64,000 nt of DNA from Bacillus sp. NTK034. Lineage in GTDB: Bacteria; Bacillota; Bacilli; Bacillales; Cytobacillaceae. The DNA lies in contig NZ_JAFKOJ010000001.1 of the NCBI RefSeq assembly GCF_017303275.1, positions 558,001 to 622,000 of the forward strand. The letters run 5' to 3'. The notes beneath the pieces were generated by a model that made no database searches, was not told where the DNA came from, and saw only the letters and a program-made list of their open reading frames with translations. The translations under genes and the position numbers were made by a program. Shown here piece after piece: positions 25,659 through 34,767 of this stretch (the stretch's first letter is position 1; each line of letters begins with the position of its first letter).

Positions 25659-26417
25659 ATGAACCCTTACATAATTGAAGAATTCGAGAATGGACTTTTA
25701 GTATTTAAGATTAACAGGCCTGAGAAAAGAAATGCCATAAGCTATGAAGTTATGGATGGTCTTGAGATCTCACTCCGTAAAGCAGGAGAGAAATCAGTTA
25801 AGGCACTTGCGATTACCGGTGAGGGAGGCCGTGCTTTTTGCTCAGGAGGTGATCTATCTTCCTTTCACAGCTTAAAGACTGAACATGAAGCATTTGGAAT
25901 GTTAAGCAGAATGGCTAGTCTTTTAAAAAAAATACTATTTCTTCCAAAACCAACTATTGCCATATTGAATGGAACAGCTGTCGGCGGCGGCTGTGAGCTG
26001 GCTGCTGCATGTGATTACCGGATTGCCAATGCAGGAATAAAAGCCGGTTTTATCCAGGGAACCTTAGCCATAACAACCGGATGGGGCGGCGGTTCCATCA
26101 TTATGGAAAAGATGCTTCCTGCCAATGCCCTAAGAATGCTGATGGAAGCAAAATTATATTCTGATAAGGAATTAAAAGAATTAGGTTTCATACATTCTGT
26201 CATAAAAGGGGATCCAATCGACGGGTGCAGGAGCTTTCTGGAAGAAATGCTCAGGCTTGAGAGTGAGGTTTTGGAAGCTTATAAAGACCTTCTTGTAAAA
26301 AAGTGGACTGCTGCTGGCTTAGAAGAGAGAATCGATCAAGAAGTGCGTCGCTGTTCGGTTTTATGGGAGGGAGAAGCGCACCATAATAAAGTTGACAGTT
26401 TCCTGAATAAGCGCTAA
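25659..26417 (+). CDS. Enoyl-CoA hydratase/isomerase family protein
   Basis: 252-residue crotonase-fold protein. First oxyanion strand: ITGEGGRAFCSGGDLSSF (about residues 55-72); second: LNGTAVGGGCELAAACDYRI (about 105-124). The usual second catalytic Glu region reads GFIQGTLAIT instead of a clean GxxPE, so the exact reaction (hydratase, isomerase or hydrolase) is uncertain. ATG at 25659 with AAGGAGGCAGCC. It lies near the acyl-CoA carboxylase genes, which suggests a shared acyl-CoA breakdown route. Confidence 0.82.
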   Translation: MNPYIIEEFENGLLVFKINRPEKRNAISYEVMDGLEISLRKAGEKSVKALAITGEGGRAFCSGGDLSSFHSLKTEHEAFGMLSRMASLLKKILFLPKPTIAILNGTAVGGGCELAAACDYRIANAGIKAGFIQGTLAITTGWGGGSIIMEKMLPANALRMLMEAKLYSDKELKELGFIHSVIKGDPIDGCRSFLEEMLRLESEVLEAYKDLLVKKWTAAGLEERIDQEVRRCSVLWEGEAHHNKVDSFLNKR

Positions 26418-26552
26418 GCATATTCTTCCGATATAGACAATAACCCATTAATTTCCTGATGATGAATAAAGTTACACTTTATAATATGATATCAGTCTAT
26501 CTTTTCTAGCATTGGCATATGTATAAAGAAAAACACTAGGAGGGATACACTG

Positions 26553-27185
26553 ATGTCTTCTACACGTCAGGATGCTTGGTCTCAAGATGAAGATTTGCTG
26601 CTTGCAGAAGTTGTGCTCCGACATATACGTGAAGGAGGAACTCAGCTTCAGGCATTTGAAGAAGTTGGCAAACAGTTAAGCAGAACCGCGGCTGCCTGCG
26701 GATTTCGCTGGAATTCCTATGTAAGAAAACAATATAAAACAGGAATTGAACTGGCAAAAAAACAGAGAAAAGAAATGAAGAAAAACCCGGAGGCTGTTCA
26801 AAGAGATCATGAGCTACCTGCTGTTCCAGAGGAAAAGACGGAAAAAAGAAATGAAAACTCAGTTCAGGCAATTAAAAGGACTATCGAGTTTGAGGAATTA
26901 GTCTCATTCCTGAAAGAGTTATATGAAAGTGCTCAGAAGCCTGCTGTCTCAGAAGATCCTTTTCCTAAAAAACGCATTCAGGAGCTTGAGAAGCAAATGT
27001 ACTACCTGGCAGCGGAAAATGAAAAATTAATTAAAGAATTGAATACGATGGAGCAGGATTACAAAGCACTGGTAGAAATTATGGAAAGTGCAAGAAAGAT
27101 TGTCGGTCTAAAAGACGGCACCCGCCACAAAAACTTGAATTTTACTGTGAATCCCGATATAAAGCCTGAAAAGGTGGAGAAATAG
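26553..27185 (+). CDS. ylbO: RsfA-family transcriptional regulator (YlbO)
   Basis: 210 residues with an N-terminal Myb/SANT-like DNA-binding domain ([20 protein letters not shown] to [13 protein letters not shown], about 7-66), a charged linker, and a C-terminal coiled coil (about 145-190). RsfA family members are prespore or mother-cell regulators that tune SigF or SigE genes in B. subtilis. RBS AGGAGGG. Converges on the GNAT gene ylbP, as in B. subtilis. Confidence 0.88.
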   Translation: MSSTRQDAWSQDEDLLLAEVVLRHIREGGTQLQAFEEVGKQLSRTAAACGFRWNSYVRKQYKTGIELAKKQRKEMKKNPEAVQRDHELPAVPEEKTEKRNENSVQAIKRTIEFEELVSFLKELYESAQKPAVSEDPFPKKRIQELEKQMYYLAAENEKLIKELNTMEQDYKALVEIMESARKIVGLKDGTRHKNLNFTVNPDIKPEKVEK

Positions 27186-27203
27186 ATAACGGTAAATAAA
27201 TAG

Positions 27204-27235
27204 AAATAAGCGGACAAAATTAGTCCGCTTATTTA
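27204..27235. terminator. Bidirectional terminator between ylbO and ylbP
   Basis: AAATAAGCGGAC / GTCCGCTTATTT perfect stem with seven-base loop, shared by convergent genes. Confidence 0.88.
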
Positions 27236-27261
27236 ATGTCTTAGCTTTAGTGGACAGCAGC

Positions 27262-27735
27262 TTAATGGGTTTGTTCTTTAACTCCTGCCGGGAACCAGGC
27301 CAGCGGATTCTCACCCAAATCGCGTTCCATATCATAATGGACGGGTTCGAATCCCATTTTCTCCCAGAAAGCTTTCGATTTTACGCGTGGATTTGTTTTG
27401 ATAGGAAGTCCAAACCCTTTGGAAAATTCTACAAGTGTCTGGCCATAGCCTTTGTTTTGATAGTCAGGCAGGACTTCAAGCTTCCACAACTCCAAATAAT
27501 CCTGTGCGGGTTCGAAATATCGGTCGAATCTTGCTTCTATCTGGTAAAGGCTCATGCGTGCTACAAGCTTATCCCCAAAATAAATGCCGTAGAAAGGCGA
27601 CTCACTGTCATTTTCAATAATATTAGCTTCAAGGTCTTCAAGCATTGACAGCTCCTGCAGTCCATACTCTTTGAATTTCTTAAACTCTTCCAGTGTTTTA
27701 TAATTTACTTTTAATTTTTCAACTTTATATTTCAT
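27262..27735 (-). CDS. ylbP: GNAT N-acetyltransferase YlbP
   Basis: 157-residue acetyl-CoA-dependent acetyltransferase. The acetyl-CoA site is LEVLPDYQNKGYGQTLVEFS (about residues 105-124, with the Q/RxxGxG/A core NKGYGQ), followed by SKAFWEKMGFEPV typical of GNAT strand 6/7. Substrate unknown. RBS GGGGGAAATTTT before ATG. Position beside ylbO and rpmF matches B. subtilis ylbP. Confidence 0.87.
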   Translation of the reverse strand: MKYKVEKLKVNYKTLEEFKKFKEYGLQELSMLEDLEANIIENDSESPFYGIYFGDKLVARMSLYQIEARFDRYFEPAQDYLELWKLEVLPDYQNKGYGQTLVEFSKGFGLPIKTNPRVKSKAFWEKMGFEPVHYDMERDLGENPLAWFPAGVKEQTH

Positions 27736-27906
27736 AAAATTTCCCCCTTAGCCATAGATGTATAGGAATTCTGCTGATGTAACCGCTTTATAATGCCTTC
27801 CTGATAATTGAAAGGTTTTTTCTATATCTATTATTATATAACAAGTAAACAAAAAATTCTGCACATATGAAAAACTTAATATATTTTTAGTTTTTTTATA
27901 AAAATC

Positions 27907-27920
27907 AGAAAGCGTTTACA
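27907..27920 (+). promoter_or_regulatory. cre (CcpA) site before acyl-CoA carboxylase operon
   Basis: AGAAAGCGTTTACA differs from the consensus TGWAARCGYTWNCA at only the first base. It lies 80 bp upstream of the biotin carboxylase start. Carbon-catabolite repression of branched-chain or fatty acyl-CoA degradation genes by CcpA is established in B. subtilis; its action here is inferred. Confidence 0.65.
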
Positions 27921-27999
27921 AAAACAGCAGGAAATAGGCAGAAGATTGTAGAAATATATATTATTGCAGGAATTACTACATTGAGAAAGGGGACAGATT

Positions 28000-29343
28000 G
28001 TGCGAAAAATTCTGATTGCCAACAGGGGAGAAATTGCTTTAAGAATAATAAAAACCTGCCGTGAAATGGGAATTGAGACTGTTGCTATATATTCTGATGC
28101 AGACAAAGACCTTCCGTTTGTTAAAGAAGCTACATATGCTTTCCGTATAGGTGAGCCGCCTGTTAATAAATCTTATTTAAAGACAGAAGCCATTCTGGAA
28201 ATTGCAAAGAATGAAAATGTGGATGGAATTCATCCTGGATATGGATTTTTATCAGAAAACTCCGGCTTTGCAAGAGCTGTACTTGATGCAGGGATTGCTT
28301 TTATTGGACCAGATCCTGAAACCATTGAATTGATGGGGGATAAAATTGTATCCCGCAAAACTATGAAGGACGCGGGAGTACCGGTTGTCCCAGGAAGCGG
28401 AGAGGGAACATCCACACTTGAGGAAGCATGCAGTCTTGCAAATTCTATGGGCTATCCAGTCATGCTGAAGGCCAGTGGAGGAGGCGGAGGAATTGGAATG
28501 GTACGCTGTGAAAATGAGCAAGCGCTCACTAAGTCTTTCGACTCCACAAAAGCCCGCGCCAAAGCTTATTTTGGTTCTGATGAAGTATTTGTCGAAAAAT
28601 ATATAGAGAATGCCAGACATGTCGAAATACAGGTGTTTGGTGACCGTTATGGGAATATCGTACATTTATTTGAAAGAGATTGCTCTATTCAAAGAAGACA
28701 TCAGAAAGTAGTGGAGGAATCACCATCACCTTTCCTTTCAGAGCAAACAAAACAAAAGATGTATGATACTGCTTTGACTGCAGCCAAAGCGGTCAATTAT
28801 AAAAATGCCGGAACAATTGAATTTATAGTGGATGAGCAGGAGAACTTTTATTTTCTTGAAATGAACACAAGACTCCAGGTTGAACATCCCGTAACTGAAC
28901 AAGTAACTGGGCTGGATCTTGTAGAGTGGCAGCTGCTTGCAGCAAGAGGTGAAAAGCTGCCGCTGCAGCAAAATAGCATTAAGCAGTCTGGCCATTCAAT
29001 TGAATTTAGACTGTATGCTGAGGATCCCGTAAGCTTTATGCCTTCTCCTGGCAAATTGTCTAAATTTGAATGGACAGATTCTCCGCGAATACGCGTTGAT
29101 TATGGATATGCTTCGAATACAGCAGTCAGCCCATTTTATGATCCAATGATCGCAAAATGCATTATATTTGGTCAAACAAGGGATGAAGCGATAGAAAATG
29201 CCTTGCAATTCTTTGATGGACTTAAAATTGAAGGCATTAAAACGAATGCACCTTTATTTAAAGAAATATTAAAAGACGAAGATTTCCGTAAAGGGAATTA
29301 TTCTACATCATTTCTAGCGCAGAAGGCATTTGCCGTTAACTAA
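28000..29343 (+). CDS. Acyl-CoA carboxylase, biotin carboxylase subunit
   Basis: 447-residue ATP-grasp enzyme that carboxylates biotin on the carrier protein. Seen in order: N-terminal fold RKILIANRGEIALRII, ATP-grasp loop KASGGGGGIGMVR (about 158-170), the EKYIENARHVEIQVFGD segment, RDCSIQRRHQKVVEE (about 227-241), and MNTRLQVEHPVTEQ (about 287-300). GTG start after AAAGGGGACAG. A separate FASII-type accC would be expected elsewhere; the neighbours make this the degradative (YngH-like) form. Followed 15 bp later by the carrier gene. Confidence 0.92.
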   Translation: MRKILIANRGEIALRIIKTCREMGIETVAIYSDADKDLPFVKEATYAFRIGEPPVNKSYLKTEAILEIAKNENVDGIHPGYGFLSENSGFARAVLDAGIAFIGPDPETIELMGDKIVSRKTMKDAGVPVVPGSGEGTSTLEEACSLANSMGYPVMLKASGGGGGIGMVRCENEQALTKSFDSTKARAKAYFGSDEVFVEKYIENARHVEIQVFGDRYGNIVHLFERDCSIQRRHQKVVEESPSPFLSEQTKQKMYDTALTAAKAVNYKNAGTIEFIVDEQENFYFLEMNTRLQVEHPVTEQVTGLDLVEWQLLAARGEKLPLQQNSIKQSGHSIEFRLYAEDPVSFMPSPGKLSKFEWTDSPRIRVDYGYASNTAVSPFYDPMIAKCIIFGQTRDEAIENALQFFDGLKIEGIKTNAPLFKEILKDEDFRKGNYSTSFLAQKAFAVN

Positions 29344-29358
29344 AAGGAGGAAATAACA

Positions 29359-29571
29359 ATGAAAGAAATTACATCATCAATGGCAGGTACTGTATTGAAT
29401 GTTTTGGTCGAAGCGGGTCAGGAGGTTAATGCAGGCCAGGAAGTATTAATGCTTGAATCAATGAAAATGGAGATTCCGGTTGAAAGCGAAGCTGCTGGAA
29501 AAGTAGCTGAAGTGAAGGTAAGCATAGGAGATTTTGTTAATGAAGGCGATGTGCTGATCGTATTCGAATAA
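29359..29571 (+). CDS. Biotin carboxyl carrier protein, single-domain
   Basis: 70 residues forming just a biotinyl/lipoyl domain. The biotinylated Lys lies in [13 protein letters not shown] (Lys about residue 35). The second half repeats the barrel ([22 protein letters not shown]). It lacks the Pro/Ala linker and N-terminal part of FASII AccB, so it is the YngHB-like partner of a degradative acyl-CoA carboxylase. RBS AAAGGAGG. Confidence 0.93.
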   Translation: MKEITSSMAGTVLNVLVEAGQEVNAGQEVLMLESMKMEIPVESEAAGKVAEVKVSIGDFVNEGDVLIVFE

Positions 29572-29688
29572 AAGGGCTGGGACACGGATATCCAGTGACA
29601 GGGGGGCTTGCGCTGAGCCATCTTTGCACCGTGAAGCAATAAGCAAGTTTAACGAAGTATGGAAAATTCATATTTTAGGAGGATGGGA

Positions 29689-31230
29689 ATGACCACTGCA
29701 AAGACATTAACTGAGACGCTGCAGGAAAGAAGCAGGGTAATAGAAGCTGGCGGACATCCAAAATATCATGAAAAGAATGAAGCCCAAAACAAACTCTTTG
29801 TCAGAAGACGGCTTGAACTTCTTTTTGATGACGGATTCTACGAGGAAGATGGCAAGTTTGCGAACTGCCAGGAAAGTGATCTTCCGGCAGATGGAGTTGT
29901 AACAGCAGTTGGAAGAATAAATGGCCAGACAGTTTGCGTAATGGCTAATGATTCCACAGTAAAAGCCGGTTCCTGGGGTGCGAGGACAGTTGAAAAGATC
30001 ATCCGTATACAGGAAACAGCAGAGAAGTTAAAAGTTCCGATTCTTTACCTGGTTGACTCTGCCGGTGCCCGTATTACGGATCAGCTCGAGATGTTCCCGA
30101 ATAGACGCGGAGCAGGCAGAATTTTTTATAACCAGGTAAAACTTTCAGGCATGGTACCGCAGATTTGTCTGCTTTTTGGACCCTCTGCTGCAGGCGGAGC
30201 TTATATCCCTGCGTTTTGTGATATCGTTGTTATGGTAGATCAAAATGCATCTATGTATTTGGGTTCGCCAAGGATGGCGGAAAAGGTTATAGGAGAGAAG
30301 GTTACCCTTGAAGAAATGGGCGGCGCCCGCATGCATTGTTCTGTCAGCGGCTGTGGTGATGTGCTTGCATATAGTGAAGAAGAGGCTATTGAATCAGCAA
30401 GAAGATATTTGGCGTACTTCCCTGCAAGCTTCAAAGAGAAATCAGTGAAGCTCGAGGCGGCAATGCCCAAATCCGGCCGCAGTCTTGAAGAAATTATCCC
30501 TAAAAATCAAAATGCCCCATTTGATATGTATGAGTGTATTGATTCCGTAATTGATGAAGGCAGCTTTTTTGAAATTAAGAAACTTTTTGCTGCGGAACTC
30601 ATTACGGGACTTGCTCGGATAGGGGGGAGGCCTGTAGGGATTATTGCCAACCAGCCAAAAGTTAAAGGCGGGGTTTTATTTGTAGATTCCGCTGATAAAG
30701 CCGCGAAATTTATTCAGCTTTGTGATGCTTTCCATATTCCGCTATTATTCCTTGCAGATGTCCCTGGATTTATGATTGGGACTAAGGTTGAAAGAGCGGG
30801 GATTATCCGGCATGGTGCCAAGCTTATTGCTGCGATGAGTTCTGCAACAGTGCCGAAAATTTCAGTTGTCGTCAGAAAGGCATATGGAGCCGGATTGTAT
30901 GCTATGGCCGGGCCAGCGTTCGAACCTGATTGCTGTATAGCCCTGCCTACAGCACAAATCGCTGTAATGGGTCCTGAAGCAGCAGTAAATGCGGTTTATT
31001 CCAATAAAATCAATGCGATTGAGGACCCGAAAGAAAAGGTTAAATATGTACAGGAAAAACAGCAGGAATATAAAGAAACAATTGATATCTATAAGCTTGC
31101 CTCAGAATTAATTGTTGACGATATTGTTGCACCTCAGGAATTAAGAAATGTTTTAATTAACCGTTTTAATCTGTATGAGACTAAAGAATTGACATTCAGC
31201 GTTCGCAAACATCCAGTTTATCCAGTTTAA
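29689..31230 (+). CDS. Acyl-CoA carboxylase, carboxyltransferase subunit (YngE/PccB-like)
   Basis: 513-residue carboxyltransferase that moves CO2 from carboxybiotin to an acyl-CoA. It has both crotonase-like halves: N-lobe with AGSWGARTVEKIIR and FGPSAAGGAYIPAFCD, C-lobe with ADVPGFMIGTKVERAGIIRH and RKAYGAGLYAMAG. Whether the substrate is propionyl-, methylcrotonyl- or another acyl-CoA cannot be told. ATG at 29689 behind GGAGGATGGG. It lies 117 bp after the carrier gene; the short gap holds no gene I can see. A perfect terminator follows. Confidence 0.92.
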   Translation: MTTAKTLTETLQERSRVIEAGGHPKYHEKNEAQNKLFVRRRLELLFDDGFYEEDGKFANCQESDLPADGVVTAVGRINGQTVCVMANDSTVKAGSWGARTVEKIIRIQETAEKLKVPILYLVDSAGARITDQLEMFPNRRGAGRIFYNQVKLSGMVPQICLLFGPSAAGGAYIPAFCDIVVMVDQNASMYLGSPRMAEKVIGEKVTLEEMGGARMHCSVSGCGDVLAYSEEEAIESARRYLAYFPASFKEKSVKLEAAMPKSGRSLEEIIPKNQNAPFDMYECIDSVIDEGSFFEIKKLFAAELITGLARIGGRPVGIIANQPKVKGGVLFVDSADKAAKFIQLCDAFHIPLLFLADVPGFMIGTKVERAGIIRHGAKLIAAMSSATVPKISVVVRKAYGAGLYAMAGPAFEPDCCIALPTAQIAVMGPEAAVNAVYSNKINAIEDPKEKVKYVQEKQQEYKETIDIYKLASELIVDDIVAPQELRNVLINRFNLYETKELTFSVRKHPVYPV

Positions 31231-31241
31231 TACTTTATCCT

Positions 31242-31287
31242 TTAAAAAAATCCCTTTTTCGATTTTCGAAAAAGGGATTTTTTTAAA
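31242..31287 (+). terminator. Intrinsic terminator after carboxyltransferase gene
   Basis: AAAAAAATCCCTTTTTCGA / TCGAAAAAGGGATTTTTTT near-perfect long stem. Confidence 0.92.
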
Positions 31288-31418
31288 GGATTTATCTGAT
31301 GAAAAATGGAATTAAGAAAATATATATTGGAATTAATAATTAAAACATTCCATTTTACCCATGAATTTATCTTAATTTGTTAAAATATGCTTAAAAAGTA
31401 AAAATGGTGGAGTCAGTT

Positions 31419-32315
31419 ATGAGAATAGCTATTATCGGAGGAGGCGCCATTGGCCTTCTGTTTGCTCATTATTTGAATGAAAATCATGAAGTCCGTGTTT
31501 ATATTAGAAGAAATAGTCAATTGCAAAAGCTGCGCATTAATGGACTTACAATCGAGAGAAAAGGCATTCGCAGTAATGCCCCCGTCAAGGTATGCCATTT
31601 TAAAGCATGGAAGGGGGAAGAGGATTTAACAATCATTGCGGTTAAGCAATACAGCATTCCTGAAGTTGTAAAGGAATTATTGGAAATGAATACCAGTCAG
31701 TCTGGATCATTTTTGTTTTTGCAAAATGGCATGGAGCATTTGAAGTGGGCTGAAATGCTTGAAGCGGAAAATCTTTATGTGGGCAGTGTAGAGCATGGAG
31801 CTTTAAAGTCAGAGCCTGACACAGTGCGGCATACTGGGATTGGGGTCACCAAAGTGGCTGCTTTAAAGGGGGATGTGGATCTATTATCGAAAATATCCGA
31901 TTCGGCATCTAGTTATTTTCCTTTTAAATTTGTCGGGGATTACAAAGAAATGCTAATTGAAAAATTAATCGTAAACTGTGTTATAAATCCTCTTACAGCA
32001 GTTCTCCGTGTGAGAAATGGTGAGCTCTTAGCAAATAAATATTATCATCAGCTATTTTTGAAGTTATTTGACGAGGTAAGTGCCATATTAGATATTCCTG
32101 ATAAAGCAGGTGCTCTAACCCATGTGAAAAGTGTTTGTGAGGAAACAGGGATGAACAGATCCTCAATGCTTAAGGATATCGAAGAAGGCAGAGAAACAGA
32201 GATAGATGCAATTTTAGGATATATCCTGGAGAAAGCTGAGAAGAAGAAGATGTCTGCTCCATATTCTGAAAGTCTTTATTGTCAGATCAAAGGCAGGGAG
32301 AAAAGGGGGAAATGA
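31419..32315 (+). CDS. panE: 2-Dehydropantoate 2-reductase (ketopantoate reductase)
   Basis: NADPH-dependent reductase of pantothenate synthesis (B. subtilis YlbQ/PanE). 298 residues: Rossmann start MRIAIIGGGAIGLLFAHYL, then VKQYS (active-site Lys region), LQNGMEHL, GSVEHGA, and the conserved C-terminal catalytic segment EKLIVNCVINPLTAVL with its Lys/Asn. ATG at 31419 is selected since GGTGGAG lies eight bases upstream; the ATG at 31404 has none. Next gene begins one base after the stop. Confidence 0.9.
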   Translation: MRIAIIGGGAIGLLFAHYLNENHEVRVYIRRNSQLQKLRINGLTIERKGIRSNAPVKVCHFKAWKGEEDLTIIAVKQYSIPEVVKELLEMNTSQSGSFLFLQNGMEHLKWAEMLEAENLYVGSVEHGALKSEPDTVRHTGIGVTKVAALKGDVDLLSKISDSASSYFPFKFVGDYKEMLIEKLIVNCVINPLTAVLRVRNGELLANKYYHQLFLKLFDEVSAILDIPDKAGALTHVKSVCEETGMNRSSMLKDIEEGRETEIDAILGYILEKAEKKKMSAPYSESLYCQIKGREKRGK

Positions 32316-32316
32316 G

Positions 32317-32712
32317 TTGAACACTGTGTTCTCAAGCCTAATTGCAACATTGGTGACCATACCGCTGCTCGGATATCTGGCTGTTTTTATTATCAGCAAA
32401 CAAATTACTAAAAAACACAAAAGATCTGTCCATATTGCCCTGGATGTCAGCACATTATTATTAATTATGGCGGTTCACTATCTAATTATCGTAATCTGGG
32501 ATAAATCCTATTTGTGGATGATAGTCCTATCCCTGCTGATTACAGCGGTCACTTTTATTATTATGCATTGGAGAATTAAGCAGGAAATCAATCTGCGTGT
32601 CTTATTCAAAGGATTCTGGAGATTCAATTTTTTACTCTTTTTCACCGCTTATATAGTTCTGATATTCATAGGGCTTGTTCAAAGGGTAACTTCTGTTGTC
32701 TTTATTCCATAG
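32317..32712 (+). CDS. DUF3397 membrane protein
   Basis: 131 residues with four hydrophobic helices, matching the DUF3397 family found upstream of bshC in many Bacillaceae. Helix 1 about 5-27, helix 2 about 42-62, helix 3 about 67-85, helix 4 about 100-123; a Lys/His-rich loop TKKHKRSVHIALDVS follows helix 1. TTG start just after the panE stop, with AAAAGGGGGAAATGAG as the RBS. Function unknown. Confidence 0.75.
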   Translation: MNTVFSSLIATLVTIPLLGYLAVFIISKQITKKHKRSVHIALDVSTLLLIMAVHYLIIVIWDKSYLWMIVLSLLITAVTFIIMHWRIKQEINLRVLFKGFWRFNFLLFFTAYIVLIFIGLVQRVTSVVFIP

Positions 32713-32854
32713 TAAGCATTCTGAGAACATAATTATTTTACATTTAGAATTAAAGCATTTAGGTAAGCAAAGTTTTTTTATTTTCATTTAAGACAATGCT
32801 ATACTCATAAGATGAAAATTAAAATTGATCAGCTATGAGAAAGGAAGTTCATTA

Positions 32855-34489
32855 ATGGAGATTCTTAATCTCTCATTGCCGGCAACAAACCGGTTTGCAA
32901 CAGATTATATAGCACAAACAGAAGAAATTATGCAGTTTTTTCATTATCGTTATAATTCCGACTCTGATTATAAAGCACGATTAGCTGAACTGAGGGGCCG
33001 GTCGTTTATGAGAAATGAACTTTCTCAATATATTGGAGAGTTTATGGATCAATTTCCTTCTTCCCCTGCTGTTCATGACTCGCTTAAGAAGCTAAAGCAG
33101 GAAAATAGTGCAGTGATAATCGGAGGGCAGCAAGCAGGAATTCTGACGGGACCTCTTTACACAATACATAAAATCATCTCAATCATAAATCTTGCAAAGC
33201 AGCAGGAAAGTGAGCAGGGAATCCCGGTTGTTCCTGTATTCTGGATTGCTGGGGAAGATCATGACTATCACGAAGTAAATCATATTTTCATCGAGAAGAA
33301 TAATAAAATGGAAAAAAAGACATATCCTGAAAAAGTTTTAGAGAAGAAGATGGTTTCAAATATCCCTTTGAACCGTGAAAAGTGCAGGGAATGGGTGAGA
33401 GACATCATTGAGACTTTCGGAGAGACAAAACACACAAAAAATCTCGTTCTGCGATTAGAAGAAATTATTTCGCATTCTCAAACCTATGTGGAGTTCTTTG
33501 CCGGCATAATTATGCATTTATTTAAAGAATCAGGGCTTCTTCTGATTGATTCCGGTGACTCAAAGCTTCGCAGACTTGAAAGCAGCATTTTTGGCAAACA
33601 AATCAAAGGTTTTGAATATATTACAAAACGTGTGAAAAGCCAGCAGCAGAATTTAGAGAATTCAGGCTTTCCAAATGCCATTGACTTAAGTGAAAATGCT
33701 GCCAACCTATTTTATTATGACGAAAAGCATAAAGAAAGAATTCTTTTGGAGTTCAATCAGGAGAAAAAGGTATTTACGGGTAAGGAACACACTCATGAGT
33801 TCACAATGAATGAGCTTCTGGAGATTGCAGAAAACCATCCCGAACGACTGAGCAATAATGTGGTGACGAGGCCCATCACACAGGAATGCCTGTTTCCGGT
33901 TCTTTCCTTTATAGCCGGGCCTGGCGAAATTGCCTATTGGGCTGAACTAAAAATGGCATTTGAATGGTTTGGAATGAAAATGCCTCCTATTATGCCCCGT
34001 TTAAATATCACTATCTTAGAACGTTCTGTGGAAAGTGATTTGCTGGAATTAGGACTTGATTTGCAGGGCGTGCTTGTATCTGGTACGGAATCAGTTAAAG
34101 ATGAGTATATGAGGAGTATTAAAAATGAAAGCATAGAAGCTCATTTCCGAAAAACAAAAGCTCAAGTAAAACAAAACTATGAGCTAATCGAAGAGCTTAC
34201 TATGAAAGAGGTTCACGCCCTACTGCCAATGTTAAAGAAAAATGAAGATCTTTTAATAAGGCAGATGGATTTCATGGAGAATAAAATCCAGAAATCCATC
34301 CAGCAAAAACATGATGTAATCATTAAGAAATATGAAAAAGCTGAAAACTCCCTGAGACCGGGTGGAGTTCCTCAGGAGAGAGTTTGGAATGTCCTCTATT
34401 ACCTTAATAAATATGGGATGGATTTCCTTGAAGAATTTATTGATTACTCCTTTCGTTTTGATGGGACACACAAAGTCATAAAAATTTAA
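32855..34489 (+). CDS. bshC: Bacillithiol biosynthesis cysteine-adding enzyme
   Basis: Last step of bacillithiol synthesis: adds cysteine to glucosaminyl-malate. 544 residues, close to the B. subtilis enzyme. Signature GGQQAGILTGPLYTIHKIIS (about residues 89-108), then VFWIAGEDHDYHEVNHIF and the long C-terminal coiled coil (about 425-500). ATG at 32855 is chosen because AAAGGAAG precedes it and the protein family starts near MEILNL. Lies just upstream of the mra cluster, as in other Bacilli. Confidence 0.95.
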   Translation: MEILNLSLPATNRFATDYIAQTEEIMQFFHYRYNSDSDYKARLAELRGRSFMRNELSQYIGEFMDQFPSSPAVHDSLKKLKQENSAVIIGGQQAGILTGPLYTIHKIISIINLAKQQESEQGIPVVPVFWIAGEDHDYHEVNHIFIEKNNKMEKKTYPEKVLEKKMVSNIPLNREKCREWVRDIIETFGETKHTKNLVLRLEEIISHSQTYVEFFAGIIMHLFKESGLLLIDSGDSKLRRLESSIFGKQIKGFEYITKRVKSQQQNLENSGFPNAIDLSENAANLFYYDEKHKERILLEFNQEKKVFTGKEHTHEFTMNELLEIAENHPERLSNNVVTRPITQECLFPVLSFIAGPGEIAYWAELKMAFEWFGMKMPPIMPRLNITILERSVESDLLELGLDLQGVLVSGTESVKDEYMRSIKNESIEAHFRKTKAQVKQNYELIEELTMKEVHALLPMLKKNEDLLIRQMDFMENKIQKSIQQKHDVIIKKYEKAENSLRPGGVPQERVWNVLYYLNKYGMDFLEEFIDYSFRFDGTHKVIKI

Positions 34490-34507
34490 TATTCGCCATT
34501 ATTCTTC

Positions 34508-34541
34508 GGACCTTTTCCATGCGGATGAGGTCTTTTTTTTG
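34508..34541 (+). terminator. Probable intrinsic terminator after bshC
   Basis: GGACCT / AGGTCT stem with an imperfect inner part and a run of eight T residues. Confidence 0.65.
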
Positions 34542-34672
34542 ATAGAAAAGGGGTGAATTCCCTTTATCTCCTGACTATTTCCCCACATAAAAATTCTGTG
34601 AAAAAACAGTAAAGACTTTAAAGAAAATGTAATAAAAAGACGAACGAAAAATGGGGGAATACCTTATGGGAA

Positions 34673-34701
34673 GCAGGATTTTATATGAAGTGGTAGAATA
34701 A
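34673..34701 (+). promoter_or_regulatory. SigH-type promoter upstream of mraZ
   Basis: GCAGGATTT (34673-34681) and GTAGAATAA (34693-34701) match the SigH consensus RnAGGAwWW / RnnGAATww at every position, with an 11-bp spacer. A start near 34707 would place the MraZ boxes directly in the initial transcribed region. Confidence 0.75.
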
Positions 34702-34711
34702 TTAAAAACAT

Positions 34712-34767
34712 GTGGAGGAAAGTGGGGGATTGTGGTACATTTGAGTTAGAAAGTGGGTGCAGTGGGT
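34712..34767 (+). promoter_or_regulatory. MraZ operator (GTGG repeats)
   Basis: Three direct repeats GTGGAG, GTGGGG and GTGGTA begin at 34712, 34722 and 34732, exactly 10 bp apart, one helical turn each. Two more GTGGG copies start at 34753 and 34762, just before the mraZ ATG. This is the known layout of DNA bound by the MraZ ring, which autoregulates the dcw cluster. Confidence 0.8.

Noticed and set aside
27250..27648. Plus-strand frame opposite ylbP
   Set aside because: Antisense to a clear GNAT gene, no RBS, Cys/Phe-rich translation typical of shadow frames.
29572..29688. Possible small gene or RNA between the carrier and carboxyltransferase genes
   Set aside because: Only short, imperfect stems (GGCTT/GAGCC, CTTGC/GCAAG) and no frame with an RBS.
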